From: a virus
Direction: 5' to 3' (one strand)
Virus record (IMG/VR): IMGVR_UViG_3300028384_000779
Coordinates: 1-39,685 of that record
Length of the DNA: 39,685 nucleotides
Below are positions 8,046 to 16,334 of this stretch, in pieces. The notes under the pieces were generated by a model that saw nothing but the letters and a program-made list of their open reading frames with translations, made no database searches and was not told where the DNA came from. Both the position numbers and the translations under genes were made by a program. Numbering within the stretch: position 1 is the first letter of the stretch; each line of letters opens with the position of its first letter.

Positions 8046-11000
8046 TTAAGCCTTATATTTGAATGCTGCGTCGCCGTATACGTTTCCAGTATTTATAAAT
8101 GTTACTCTAGCCGCACTATAACCTTTAATAGCTGACCCGGGTAAACCACCATCTCCTGATTGCGCATATTGCGAGTAATTAGTGCCGGGATTAGTTTCAT
8201 CTTGTGAGCTATCCTCACTAGTAAAACCTCCTGCTCCAATACCAGCTTGACCTAATAGTCCTCCATCTCCCCCATGTATTCCGTAATGTACCGCAGAATT
8301 CGTACCATTAATTTTGCTAGACGATTCTGTAATATATGTAACAAAAGTTCCTCGATGATATCCAGCACCAAATCCACCTTTACCTCCAGCTAATGTAGCG
8401 GAAGAACCGTTGATGGGATATCCACCGCCGCCACCGCCACCACCGCCGCCGGCGATAGTACCATAGTTCTCAATGTAAAGATCAACATCACCATCCATCT
8501 TGATAGCATGGCCACCATATGAACCGGACGTACCAAGTCTAGTTGTCGTGTTGACTCCGCCCTGTCTACCTGAAGATCCAATGATGCCGCCACCATCTTC
8601 AACTTTAATTTTGACTTTATGTCTGAACTCACCCCTCACCAGGTTGAGCGTTGTAAGATCGAGTGCAACATTAGCAGTATCTTGTGTAACACTAGTTAAG
8701 GCACCTGTCTGATTGTTACCAAACATAAACGTGCCTGCAGCAATATTGATTTCTAAATGCTGTGGTCTACTACCAGGTGACTTGCCTAATGCTTCTAATT
8801 CTGTTCTTACATTATAATTGAAAGTGTTAGATGTAATGTTAATCACCGAGCGTTCATATCCAACGTGCGCTGTTTTCCACTCATCGTTTTCTTTAACACG
8901 AACAGCAATGATTTCTTTCCACTCGTCGTTTTGTTTTACTCTGAGCGTTTTAACTTGCTTGAACTCATCTCCTTCTTTGACCTTAGTAACAACGCCAGCA
9001 GTCAATTCTCCAGACTTAGTGTTTGCTACATCTGTCGTTTTGATATATGATTTGTTATATCCTACTAGGCCTTCATACGAATTCGTGTAGTAGATGTTAC
9101 CGTTGTAAGCCAGAGTTGGAGCAGGACCAGCATATACGCCGCCATAGCTCTTAGTGTATTGACCAAGATAGGTTTTAGTATAAGTGCCAACATAAGCCTT
9201 CTCATACAGCTTACCGTAGTCTTTTGTAAACGCACCTTCGAATTGTTGATCAAACGCTCCAGTAAATGACCCTTCGTATTGACCAAGGTATGTTGCCGTA
9301 TACAGACCAATGTATGTTTTTGTATATTGGCCAGTGTATGTTTTTGTGTATCCTTTTAGATAGCTCTTATCATATGTTCCTGTGTACAGACCAGTGTACT
9401 GCGCATTAAACAAACCGCTAAACAGTCTTGAGAACGTGCCCACAGTTTTACCGTTGTACGTTTGGGGTCCTTCAAATAAGTTCGAATACACACCTTCCCA
9501 CTGCTGTATAAAGAATCCTTCATACTGCTTCGTATAAATGCCTGTGTAGGTTCCCTCATATACACCAACGTACGTTTTAGTGTAAACGCCTTCGTATTCT
9601 TTTTGATAGTTTTTAGTAAAGTATCCTGTGAACGAGCCTTCATACTGTTTAGTAAACTGACGAGAGTAAGTACCTTGCCAGTAGCCAATATAATCTCTGC
9701 TACCAGCATACGCTTTCTGATATTGCTTATCCCAGTTCTTATGATAACCGCCAGACCAGTTTTTAACATAAGCGCCAATATAATCTCGGCGATAGTTAAT
9801 ATTGTATTGCTTTAAGTATTGGCGCAAGTATACGCCAGTATACGCTCCAGTATAAACACCAGCCCACACCTTACCATATGCGTCAGTGTAGTTTTCAGTG
9901 TACTGTTTGTTAAAGAATCCAGTCCAGTTTCTCTGATATGTTTTAGTGTAGGAACCAGCATACACACCAGTGTACACGTTTTGCCAAACACCACCATAAA
10001 ACTTTTGATATTGTCTGGTGTAGTTGGTGGCATAATTCTTATTATATGTTCCTTGGTATGTTCCATCAAACGTACCAGTGTACTGCTTACCATATTGGTC
10101 CGCATATGTCTTAACATACGAACCTTGCCACTGCTTATCGTAGTTGCCAGTGTACGCTCCGGAATATTGTTTAGTAAATTGGCCCGCGTAGTTTTTCGCA
10201 TATTGCTGTTGCCAGATGCCTAAGAAGTGCCTTGTCCAAGATGCAGCGCCTAGATAATTAGTACCAAAATATACTAGTCCTTGATAAATATCTTCGAAGT
10301 CATCTGATTGGAAGTATCCTACTCTAGCATAAGTAGGAGCTCCGGCCCAGTTTCTTGTATTAGCACCTTCATATTGTCCAGCCCACAGTCCTGTATATGA
10401 AGAGCCACCTGAGTACGCTGAAGCATAAGATCCAGCGTACTGCGAAGCATACGCACCAGTCCAGTTTCTCTGATATCTTTTAGTGTATTGACCGACGTAT
10501 GCTCTATCGAATGTACCTGACCACAATTTGGCATATGCGCCTGCATATGTTCCGGTCCACTGACCTACATATGCCTTCTGCCAAATTTTACCATATTGCT
10601 TAGCATACTGTCTAGTCCAATAACCAGTATAATTCTTATTATAATCGCCTGAGAATGTGCCAGCATACTGTTTATTGTAGTCGCCGACGAAAACACGGTT
10701 GTAGGTCTTTTGATATGCTTTCTGCCAAATCTTGGAATAGCTGTTACCAAAGTACCCAGTATAGTCACCAGAATACTCGCCCGAATATTGTCTTTCGTAA
10801 TTCGTGCCCCAGTGCTTCTCAAAGTTTTTCTGAAACTGGCCTTCATATGATTTCTGGTATGCTTTATTCCAAACTTTGATATAACGCTTAGTATAGTTTC
10901 TAGTATAGAAGCCATCGAAAGTAGCGTATGATTGATAAGTTCCTGTAAAGTATCCAGTATACTGCTTATCAAACAACTTAGTGTATACGCCTTCATACTC

Positions 11001-11579
11001 TTTCTGATAATTCTTAGTGAAGTATCCAGTATAGTCCTTAGTGTAGTAACCAGTGTAGTATCCTGTGTACGTACCTTCGTAAGCCTTTTCGAATTGACGA
11101 CTGTATATACCAATTCCGTCTCTTGCAAACTGACCGGTGAAAGAACCACCATATTGTGTGTTGTAAGGACCGCCAGAGAAGTTGCCTTGATATTGACCTT
11201 CCCATTGCTTTGCCCACTGCTGCGAGTATGTGCCGGTGTATGTCTTTACGTACGCTTTAGTATACGTCTTATTAAAGTATCCTGTATACTGTTTATCAAA
11301 TGCGCCTTCATAGCTCTTATTGAAAAAGCCCGTAAACTGTCTTGAGTAAATTCCAATGAAGGTACCAGTATACTGACCGAGGTAGACCTTTGTCCATATC
11401 TTACCATACTGCTTGGTATAAACGCCCTCATAATCTTTGTTGAAGAATCCTGTGTATGTCTTGACGTACCCGCCCACGTACAAAAGCGTAGGCGTGACGG
11501 TATTGAGTCCAGCATAAGAATGCGTGAAATCTCTTGTCGTAGTACCTAGGTACGTTTTTGCGTAGTTAATTGTTGCCAC
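8046..11579 (-). CDS. Tetrapeptide-repeat tail fibre with poly-glycine adhesin end
   Basis: It starts at GTG 11579 behind an AGGAGA Shine-Dalgarno sequence. Residues ~5-845 are the aromatic tetrapeptide repeat found in the next gene, interrupted around 10250-10450 by a non-repeat island with an acidic loop (FQSDDFEDIY). Residues ~848-900 carry three copies of a KVKEGDEFK / RVKQNDEWK / RVKENDEWK motif, a connector common in phage fibre tips. Residues ~900-1177 are a distinct C-terminal domain with Gly-rich runs: ten glycines at ~1043-1052, then GGKGGFGAG and GIHGGDGGLLG. Such runs recall the polyglycine-II sandwich of T-even gp38-type adhesins (S16 gp38), so this is the likely receptor-binding end. 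That assignment is by pattern only. The gene is a probable paralogue of the giant fibre gene downstream, which lacks this tip. Confidence 0.75.
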   Translation of the reverse strand: MATINYAKTYLGTTTRDFTHSYAGLNTVTPTLLYVGGYVKTYTGFFNKDYEGVYTKQYGKIWTKVYLGQYTGTFIGIYSRQFTGFFNKSYEGAFDKQYTGYFNKTYTKAYVKTYTGTYSQQWAKQWEGQYQGNFSGGPYNTQYGGSFTGQFARDGIGIYSRQFEKAYEGTYTGYYTGYYTKDYTGYFTKNYQKEYEGVYTKLFDKQYTGYFTGTYQSYATFDGFYTRNYTKRYIKVWNKAYQKSYEGQFQKNFEKHWGTNYERQYSGEYSGDYTGYFGNSYSKIWQKAYQKTYNRVFVGDYNKQYAGTFSGDYNKNYTGYWTRQYAKQYGKIWQKAYVGQWTGTYAGAYAKLWSGTFDRAYVGQYTKRYQRNWTGAYASQYAGSYASAYSGGSSYTGLWAGQYEGANTRNWAGAPTYARVGYFQSDDFEDIYQGLVYFGTNYLGAASWTRHFLGIWQQQYAKNYAGQFTKQYSGAYTGNYDKQWQGSYVKTYADQYGKQYTGTFDGTYQGTYNKNYATNYTRQYQKFYGGVWQNVYTGVYAGSYTKTYQRNWTGFFNKQYTENYTDAYGKVWAGVYTGAYTGVYLRQYLKQYNINYRRDYIGAYVKNWSGGYHKNWDKQYQKAYAGSRDYIGYWQGTYSRQFTKQYEGSFTGYFTKNYQKEYEGVYTKTYVGVYEGTYTGIYTKQYEGFFIQQWEGVYSNLFEGPQTYNGKTVGTFSRLFSGLFNAQYTGLYTGTYDKSYLKGYTKTYTGQYTKTYIGLYTATYLGQYEGSFTGAFDQQFEGAFTKDYGKLYEKAYVGTYTKTYLGQYTKSYGGVYAGPAPTLAYNGNIYYTNSYEGLVGYNKSYIKTTDVANTKSGELTAGVVTKVKEGDEFKQVKTLRVKQNDEWKEIIAVRVKENDEWKTAHVGYERSVINITSNTFNYNVRTELEALGKSPGSRPQHLEINIAAGTFMFGNNQTGALTSVTQDTANVALDLTTLNLVRGEFRHKVKIKVEDGGGIIGSSGRQGGVNTTTRLGTSGSYGGHAIKMDGDVDLYIENYGTIAGGGGGGGGGGYPINGSSATLAGGKGGFGAGYHRGTFVTYITESSSKINGTNSAVHYGIHGGDGGLLGQAGIGAGGFTSEDSSQDETNPGTNYSQYAQSGDGGLPGSAIKGYSAARVTFINTGNVYGDAAFKYKA
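8090..8097 (-). promoter_or_regulatory. Late promoter box TATAAATA before the giant fibre gene
   Basis: It is a perfect match to the T4 late promoter -10 box, read leftward, inside the last codons of the upstream fibre gene and 51 bases before the ATG at 8039. No other -35 element is required in T4-type late promoters. Confidence 0.6.
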
Positions 11580-11592
11580 CAGGCTCTCCTAA

Positions 11593-11922
11593 TTAAAGAG
11601 TCTGATACCAGATGTCTCCATCGTTGCCTATAGTGTCATCATCTGGAGCACTAGTAGAGATGTAGAGTTTTTGGTTGGGCGCATGCTCGAATGTTCCAGA
11701 TCCCTCTGAATTAGCTGCAGCGTAAGTCACGCCCGTGACGTTAATACTTGCTTCTGAAGCAGCAGTTACTCTTCCTTTATCATCAACGGTGAAGGAAGCT
11801 AACTGTGTATTATTGGACGTATAATCGGCTGCTGTTACGCCAGAATCGTGCAATGCATCATTTGCTACAAGGCCGTCAGTACCAACGACTACGTTAGCAT
11901 TGTGTAAAATTTGATCAGCCAT
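11593..11922 (-). CDS. Small virion or fibre-associated protein, 109 aa
   Basis: It starts at ATG 11922 and overlaps the stop of the S74 fibre gene by eight bases (ATGGCTGA), which suggests translational coupling; GGGAGG lies about 13 bases upstream inside that gene. A CATAAATA late-type box lies at 12034-12041. The product is Asn/Asp/Thr-rich with no membrane segment. It contains TVDDKGRVTAASEA, a phrase common in phage tail fibres, and ends NDGDIWYQTL, a frequent C-terminal motif of small fibre or collar proteins. No enzyme motif is seen. By context it is a tip, connector or chaperone of the fibre set; its exact role is unknown. Confidence 0.6.
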   Translation of the reverse strand: MADQILHNANVVVGTDGLVANDALHDSGVTAADYTSNNTQLASFTVDDKGRVTAASEASINVTGVTYAAANSEGSGTFEHAPNQKLYISTSAPDDDTIGNDGDIWYQTL

Positions 11923-14900
11923 TGTCTACTTCGCGCCTCCCTTCTAACTCTTTTACTCTACCAGATAACTCTTTGACGGCTTCAATGAGGAGCGGTATCA
12001 AGCTATTGTAGTGTACTGTTCTGTATCCACGGCTATTTATGTTTACAGCGTGAGGTAGGATTTGTTCAATCTCTTGAGCAATTACACCGTACTCTTTCTT
12101 GCCAACTCTTTCATCTTGAATGTTCTGATTCCATTCAAATTCATAACCGCTAACTTGTTCTATTTTACTCAAAGCCGTATCAATAATCAACAAGTTTTCT
12201 TTCAAAAGTTTGTCGGAAGATTGAGCAGCTACGATGTCATCTCTAGCATAGATGTTATCTGCAACAACGTACGATGCAGTACTGTTAGTAAATGCAGAGC
12301 AGTTGATTGTTGAGTTTCCTACTAGCACTTTATCTGCTAGGTGAGCTTCTCCCCATTGGTTACTTGTTGTACCAAGGTCTCTAGATGTTGCATCAGGAAT
12401 GAAGTGAGTGTTAACAACAGCGTTAGCCATGTTAACGGTCACTCTATCATTACCGTTACCAATCTTAATTGAGTTGTTTGCTCCACCGTCTGTTGCAGCA
12501 CCTGTAAATTCTGCTTTATTAGTTACAGTCAAAGTAGCTGCTGTGGTAGTGTCTGTAGTCAGAGTCGTATCACTTGGTAATGTAGCAGAACCTGTGATTT
12601 CTAGATCTGCGGCTTGTAACTTACCTGTTTCAAATTTAACTTGAGTTGAATTTGAAGAAAGGTTTGCATAAACTGTGCTGTTACCGAAATTGACTGTTGC
12701 ATCTTCAAAGCTAGAAGAACTTCTAACTCTTAATGTGTATGTGTTTGCTTCACCAGATGAAGACGTACCAATATCAAGATCGCCTTCACCGATCAAATCA
12801 CCTTCTACAGTAAGATTCTCACCAATGGTACCAGACTTTGCAACACCTAATCCACCTGCTGTTGTTATTGCGCCAGTAGTATTTGAAGTGCTGTTTGTTG
12901 TGGAATCAACATCTAGCGATCCACCAATCAACGCATTGCCAGATGAATTAATTGCCGCAGCAGCAAGGTTCCATCTTCTATCAGCATGTCCTAGAGCAAC
13001 ATCATTTGCATTAGGCTCTAGGCTTGCATCTACCTGAGCGTTAATCGTGATTGTATCATCTGCAGCACTACCAAGATCCAAGCTACCGTTAAATGTAGCG
13101 GTACCTTCAACAGTCAAAGTACTGTCAAAGTCTACAGCACCTGTTGCACCAAGAGTTGCTAGATTGGAGTGACCAGTAACATTAGCGCTTGCGGCTTTCA
13201 TATTACCTTCAAGCACCGAATCGCTTCTTACTCTCAATGTATAAGTGTTAGCTTCACCAGACGTAGTGTTACCTACATCTACTCTTGAACCACCTATTGC
13301 TAGTCGAGCAGTACCAGTAACGTTAGCTGAAGCTTCTGCAACAAAGTCGCCACCAATATACGCTTTCTTTGCAACGCCTATACCGCCAGAGAATTTACCT
13401 GAACCGGTTGTTTTGCTAGACGATTGCGTGGCGTCGGTCACTGTTACGTTGCCGCTAAAATGTCCTGTTTTTGCGCTTAGGACCCATCTATGATCCCCGT
13501 CTCCTAAAGAAACGTTGTTGCCATGTAGCGGAAGAAGACCGATAGTGCTGTTACCCACTGCTGATCTAACTACCAATCTATCTACAGCAACTGTAGCAGT
13601 TGGAACAGTGTTACCAATTATTACTCTGCGATTAGCACCTCCGTTCCAGGTCTCTGCTCGGATAGATGTCGTCGTAGAGTTAGAAACGCTAAAATCAAGA
13701 CCTACGTTGGCACTTCCTGAGATGTTTGCATAGCCATCAACTGTTGCATTTTCAGAAACAGTTAGCAGTCTGGTTCTTGAGTTGTCAGCATTCAAGTTCC
13801 ATTTTAACGATGTTGATCCTAAATCTCTACTGTTTGTAGAGTTAGCAGTTTCGTCAGGTAAGAACGATGTATTCGCCCTTCCTTTAATTTGAATAATATC
13901 TGTAGCTGCGTCACCTAAGATGACACCGCCTTTAATGTCTGTGTTACCGTGAACAGTAAGGTCTTCGCCTACCGTTGCAGATTTAGCAATACCCGCACCA
14001 CCTGAAACTATAATACTACCAGTAGTATTTGAAGTGCTGTTTGTTGTGTCTTCGAACGTTGCTGCACCAGACACTGCAAGAGTACTATTAAGATCCGTTG
14101 CACCTTCAGCTTGTAATGTACCATCAGTGAACACGGCTGTTGTGGATATAGATGTATTGGTGGTCGAGTTACCAACGATAATTGAATTGTCCTTGATAAC
14201 GACTTCAGTATCTGATCCATCGCCGACTGCAATTGCTGTAGTATTAGCGTGAACATCAGCGCCAACATTTAGCTGTACCGTTACGTTAGCTGTTCCAGTA
14301 ATGTGAGCGTCACTCTTAGCTCTAAACAAACCATCAACGTTTGCTGTTGATTGGAACAAAGCTGAACTTACTACATCTAGCTCTCCTGCTACATCAGCGT
14401 TTCCTTCTACATCAAGATTCTCACCAATTGTTACTGTTTTGGCAATACCTGCACCACCGCTTACAACCAATGCGCCAGTTGTATTGGATGTGCTGTCAGT
14501 AGTGTCTTCTACAGTCGTGACACCAGCAACATCTAATGTATCATTAAGGTCCGTGGCACCTTCGACAGTCAACGTTCCGTCAGTATCAATGTTACCCGTC
14601 TGAGCGTCAATTGCACAGTTTGTTGTTGAGTCTCCGACGTAGATATCATCTTGGAATTCAGAAGTACCTTGAACCTGAAGAGTGCTCTCTAGGGTGGTCG
14701 CTCCAGCTACATCAAGCGTGCTATTAAGATCAGAAGCACCAGCAACAGTTAATGTTCCATCTGTATCGATGTTTCCTTCTGTAGAGATGTGGGCGTTTGC
14801 TGTAGAGTTACCGACTGTTAGAGAACCGTCTACTTGAGCGGATCCGTCTACGTTAATATCGGAATCGAAATCTGCGTCTTTTTGTACGTTAAGTTTGTCA

Positions 14901-16120
14901 GTTAAAACTGTGTTAGAGTTAACTGTAAGTAGATCTGAGTTAGCATCACCAATGTTAACGCCAGTACTTGTGATGTTTACGTTCGTAGTCGATATGGTTG
15001 CATTGGCACCAGAAATGTTTACATCAGGTGCGTTAATGTCAACTAATGTAGCACTATCAATATCTACTGTTGCAGAATCAATATCCAGAGTAGTACCATT
15101 GATATTTGTTGTTGTAGAATCTAGATTAGCTGTAGTACCTGCAATGTTTACAGTAGTTGAATTAATATCAGTTAGCGTATTATCAATGTCAATGTCGCTA
15201 TCAAAATCATTAAGCGTAGCTTCAGACTTAAACAGTGAAGCCGAGCTATTAATGATAACTTGATCTGCACCAATGTTTAAATCTTCTGAATCTTCTGTGA
15301 TATTAATGTTAGCAGTGAAGACAGTGTTCGAGTCTACATTGAACTCGCCCGCTGTAGTGTTGCCGTTAATATGAACATTACCAGCATTAATGGTTGTCAG
15401 ATCATTGTCAATATCTACGTTGCTGTTAAAGTCATTTAGAGTTGCCTCTGACTTAAACAACGATGCAGAAGAATTAATAAACACCTCGTCGGCGCCAATA
15501 TTGACATCTAAAGCATCTTCGGTGATATTAACATTAGCAGTGAACGTTGTGTTAGAGTCTACATTAAGCTCGCCAGCAGTAGTATTGCCTTGAATGGTAA
15601 CGTTGCCAGAATTGATAGTAACCAAATCATTATCAATATCAACGTTAGCATTAACGTCCATGATAGTATTGAAAATGTTTACGCCAGCGTTTGATTCAAA
15701 GATATCAGCAGTTGTGTTTACAGTAACGTGAGTGTTATCAGAATTAGAAGTTAACTGGAAACCAACGTTAGTTACAAATACGTTAGACTGGGCATGAATA
15801 ATCGAAGTGTTGTTGCCGTCATCCACGAACACAGCATTCGTTGAAATGACTAGGTTAGCCTGCGGAGACCTAGTTCCGTAATGAGTAACGTTACCAATAG
15901 CACCGCCAATCTCATCAAATACGATCAGCGTATTAGATCCAAAATAACCGTTTACATAACCATTACCAACAGTCTCAGCTCCTTGAGTATTATTAGTAGG
16001 AGCTGTAGTAACCACATACTTTTCCATGTCGTATGTAATTCTGTTTGTAAGATCAACCCACTCTCTAAATGTATCAGATGAGGGGGTAATGTTGGCACTG
16101 GTATAACTATTACTGGACAC
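11915..16120 (-). CDS. Tail fibre with C-terminal peptidase S74 (intramolecular chaperone)
   Basis: It starts at GTG 16120, chosen because AGGAGG lies at ideal spacing and the frame overlaps the upstream gene by 11 bases. The N-terminal ~110 residues (TFREWVDLTNRITYDMEKY) are non-repetitive and probably attach to the virion. Then come three 75-residue repeats (DNA spacing 225 nt) of the NVDIDNDLVTINSGNV type. These are followed by many fibre repeats with the phrase VVSGGAGIAKTVTIGENL and TSNTTGA linkers. The last ~100 residues, from SSDKLLKENLLIID, form an S74 domain: Ser and the nearby Lys are the expected autocleavage residues, followed by the typical EYGVIAQEIEQILP and a C-terminal helix. 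In this family the domain drives trimer folding and then cuts itself off. It is probably one of the host-contact fibres. Confidence 0.85.
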   Translation of the reverse strand: MSSNSYTSANITPSSDTFREWVDLTNRITYDMEKYVVTTAPTNNTQGAETVGNGYVNGYFGSNTLIVFDEIGGAIGNVTHYGTRSPQANLVISTNAVFVDDGNNTSIIHAQSNVFVTNVGFQLTSNSDNTHVTVNTTADIFESNAGVNIFNTIMDVNANVDIDNDLVTINSGNVTIQGNTTAGELNVDSNTTFTANVNITEDALDVNIGADEVFINSSASLFKSEATLNDFNSNVDIDNDLTTINAGNVHINGNTTAGEFNVDSNTVFTANINITEDSEDLNIGADQVIINSSASLFKSEATLNDFDSDIDIDNTLTDINSTTVNIAGTTANLDSTTTNINGTTLDIDSATVDIDSATLVDINAPDVNISGANATISTTNVNITSTGVNIGDANSDLLTVNSNTVLTDKLNVQKDADFDSDINVDGSAQVDGSLTVGNSTANAHISTEGNIDTDGTLTVAGASDLNSTLDVAGATTLESTLQVQGTSEFQDDIYVGDSTTNCAIDAQTGNIDTDGTLTVEGATDLNDTLDVAGVTTVEDTTDSTSNTTGALVVSGGAGIAKTVTIGENLDVEGNADVAGELDVVSSALFQSTANVDGLFRAKSDAHITGTANVTVQLNVGADVHANTTAIAVGDGSDTEVVIKDNSIIVGNSTTNTSISTTAVFTDGTLQAEGATDLNSTLAVSGAATFEDTTNSTSNTTGSIIVSGGAGIAKSATVGEDLTVHGNTDIKGGVILGDAATDIIQIKGRANTSFLPDETANSTNSRDLGSTSLKWNLNADNSRTRLLTVSENATVDGYANISGSANVGLDFSVSNSTTTSIRAETWNGGANRRVIIGNTVPTATVAVDRLVVRSAVGNSTIGLLPLHGNNVSLGDGDHRWVLSAKTGHFSGNVTVTDATQSSSKTTGSGKFSGGIGVAKKAYIGGDFVAEASANVTGTARLAIGGSRVDVGNTTSGEANTYTLRVRSDSVLEGNMKAASANVTGHSNLATLGATGAVDFDSTLTVEGTATFNGSLDLGSAADDTITINAQVDASLEPNANDVALGHADRRWNLAAAAINSSGNALIGGSLDVDSTTNSTSNTTGAITTAGGLGVAKSGTIGENLTVEGDLIGEGDLDIGTSSSGEANTYTLRVRSSSSFEDATVNFGNSTVYANLSSNSTQVKFETGKLQAADLEITGSATLPSDTTLTTDTTTAATLTVTNKAEFTGAATDGGANNSIKIGNGNDRVTVNMANAVVNTHFIPDATSRDLGTTSNQWGEAHLADKVLVGNSTINCSAFTNSTASYVVADNIYARDDIVAAQSSDKLLKENLLIIDTALSKIEQVSGYEFEWNQNIQDERVGKKEYGVIAQEIEQILPHAVNINSRGYRTVHYNSLIPLLIEAVKELSGRVKELEGRREVDNG
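12034..12041 (-). promoter_or_regulatory. Late-type promoter box CATAAATA
   Basis: It matches NATAAATA, read leftward inside the S74 fibre gene, 112 bases before the ATG at 11922. It could serve the 109-aa gene and the repeat fibre after it. Confidence 0.35.
15120..15700 (-). repeat. 225-nt tandem repeat in the S74 fibre
   Basis: Matching positions of the DID/NVDIDN-coding string fall at 15181, 15406 and 15631, exactly 225 nt (75 residues) apart. Units include the runs FTANVNITED, INSSASLFKSEATLNDF and GNTTAGE. Confidence 0.75.
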
Positions 16121-16334
16121 TATTTCCTCCTAAGGCCCTCAGCATACTTTTGATCTCACTCATATCGTTCTTCAGATCATCGAGCTCTTGACCTAACGAA
16201 TCAATTCGTTGAGCTCTCTTGCGTTGCTCCTTATACTGAGCATATGCTGCTACATCATTATTTATAAGTGCCATGCTAGATGGATCTCTTAGGAACTTTT
16301 GATCTTCTGTTTCAATTAGTATTTTCTTTTTCAT
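16110..16334 (-). CDS. Small coiled-coil protein, 74 aa
   Basis: Its ATG at 16334 overlaps the stop of the DUF4815-like gene (TAATG), and its end overlaps the GTG of the S74 fibre gene by 11 bases, so it sits in a coupled run of three genes. The N-terminus is basic (MKKKILIETEDQKFLRDP), followed by SMALINNDVAAYAQYKEQ. The C-terminal half (DSLGQELDDLKNDMSEIKSM) has heptad-like Leu/Ile/Met spacing typical of a coiled coil. Similar small proteins occur between structural genes in marine T4-like phages. A role as fibre-assembly chaperone or connector is inference. It carries the AGGAGG and a late box for the next gene inside its own sequence. Confidence 0.65.
   Translation of the reverse strand: MKKKILIETEDQKFLRDPSSMALINNDVAAYAQYKEQRKRAQRIDSLGQELDDLKNDMSEIKSMLRALGGNSVQ
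16259..16266 (-). promoter_or_regulatory. Late promoter box TATAAATA before the S74 fibre
   Basis: It is a perfect T4 late box, read leftward inside the 74-aa gene, 139 bases upstream of the GTG at 16120. Confidence 0.55.

Noticed and set aside
10283-10290. A GATAAATA box on the plus strand
   Set aside because: It is antisense inside the repeat fibre with no rightward gene near it; one such chance match is expected.
19-11579. A diversity-generating retroelement acting on the fibre genes
   Set aside because: No reverse transcriptase, template repeat or Avd-type gene is in the window, and the repeats do not show adenine-focused variation. It cannot be excluded elsewhere in the genome.
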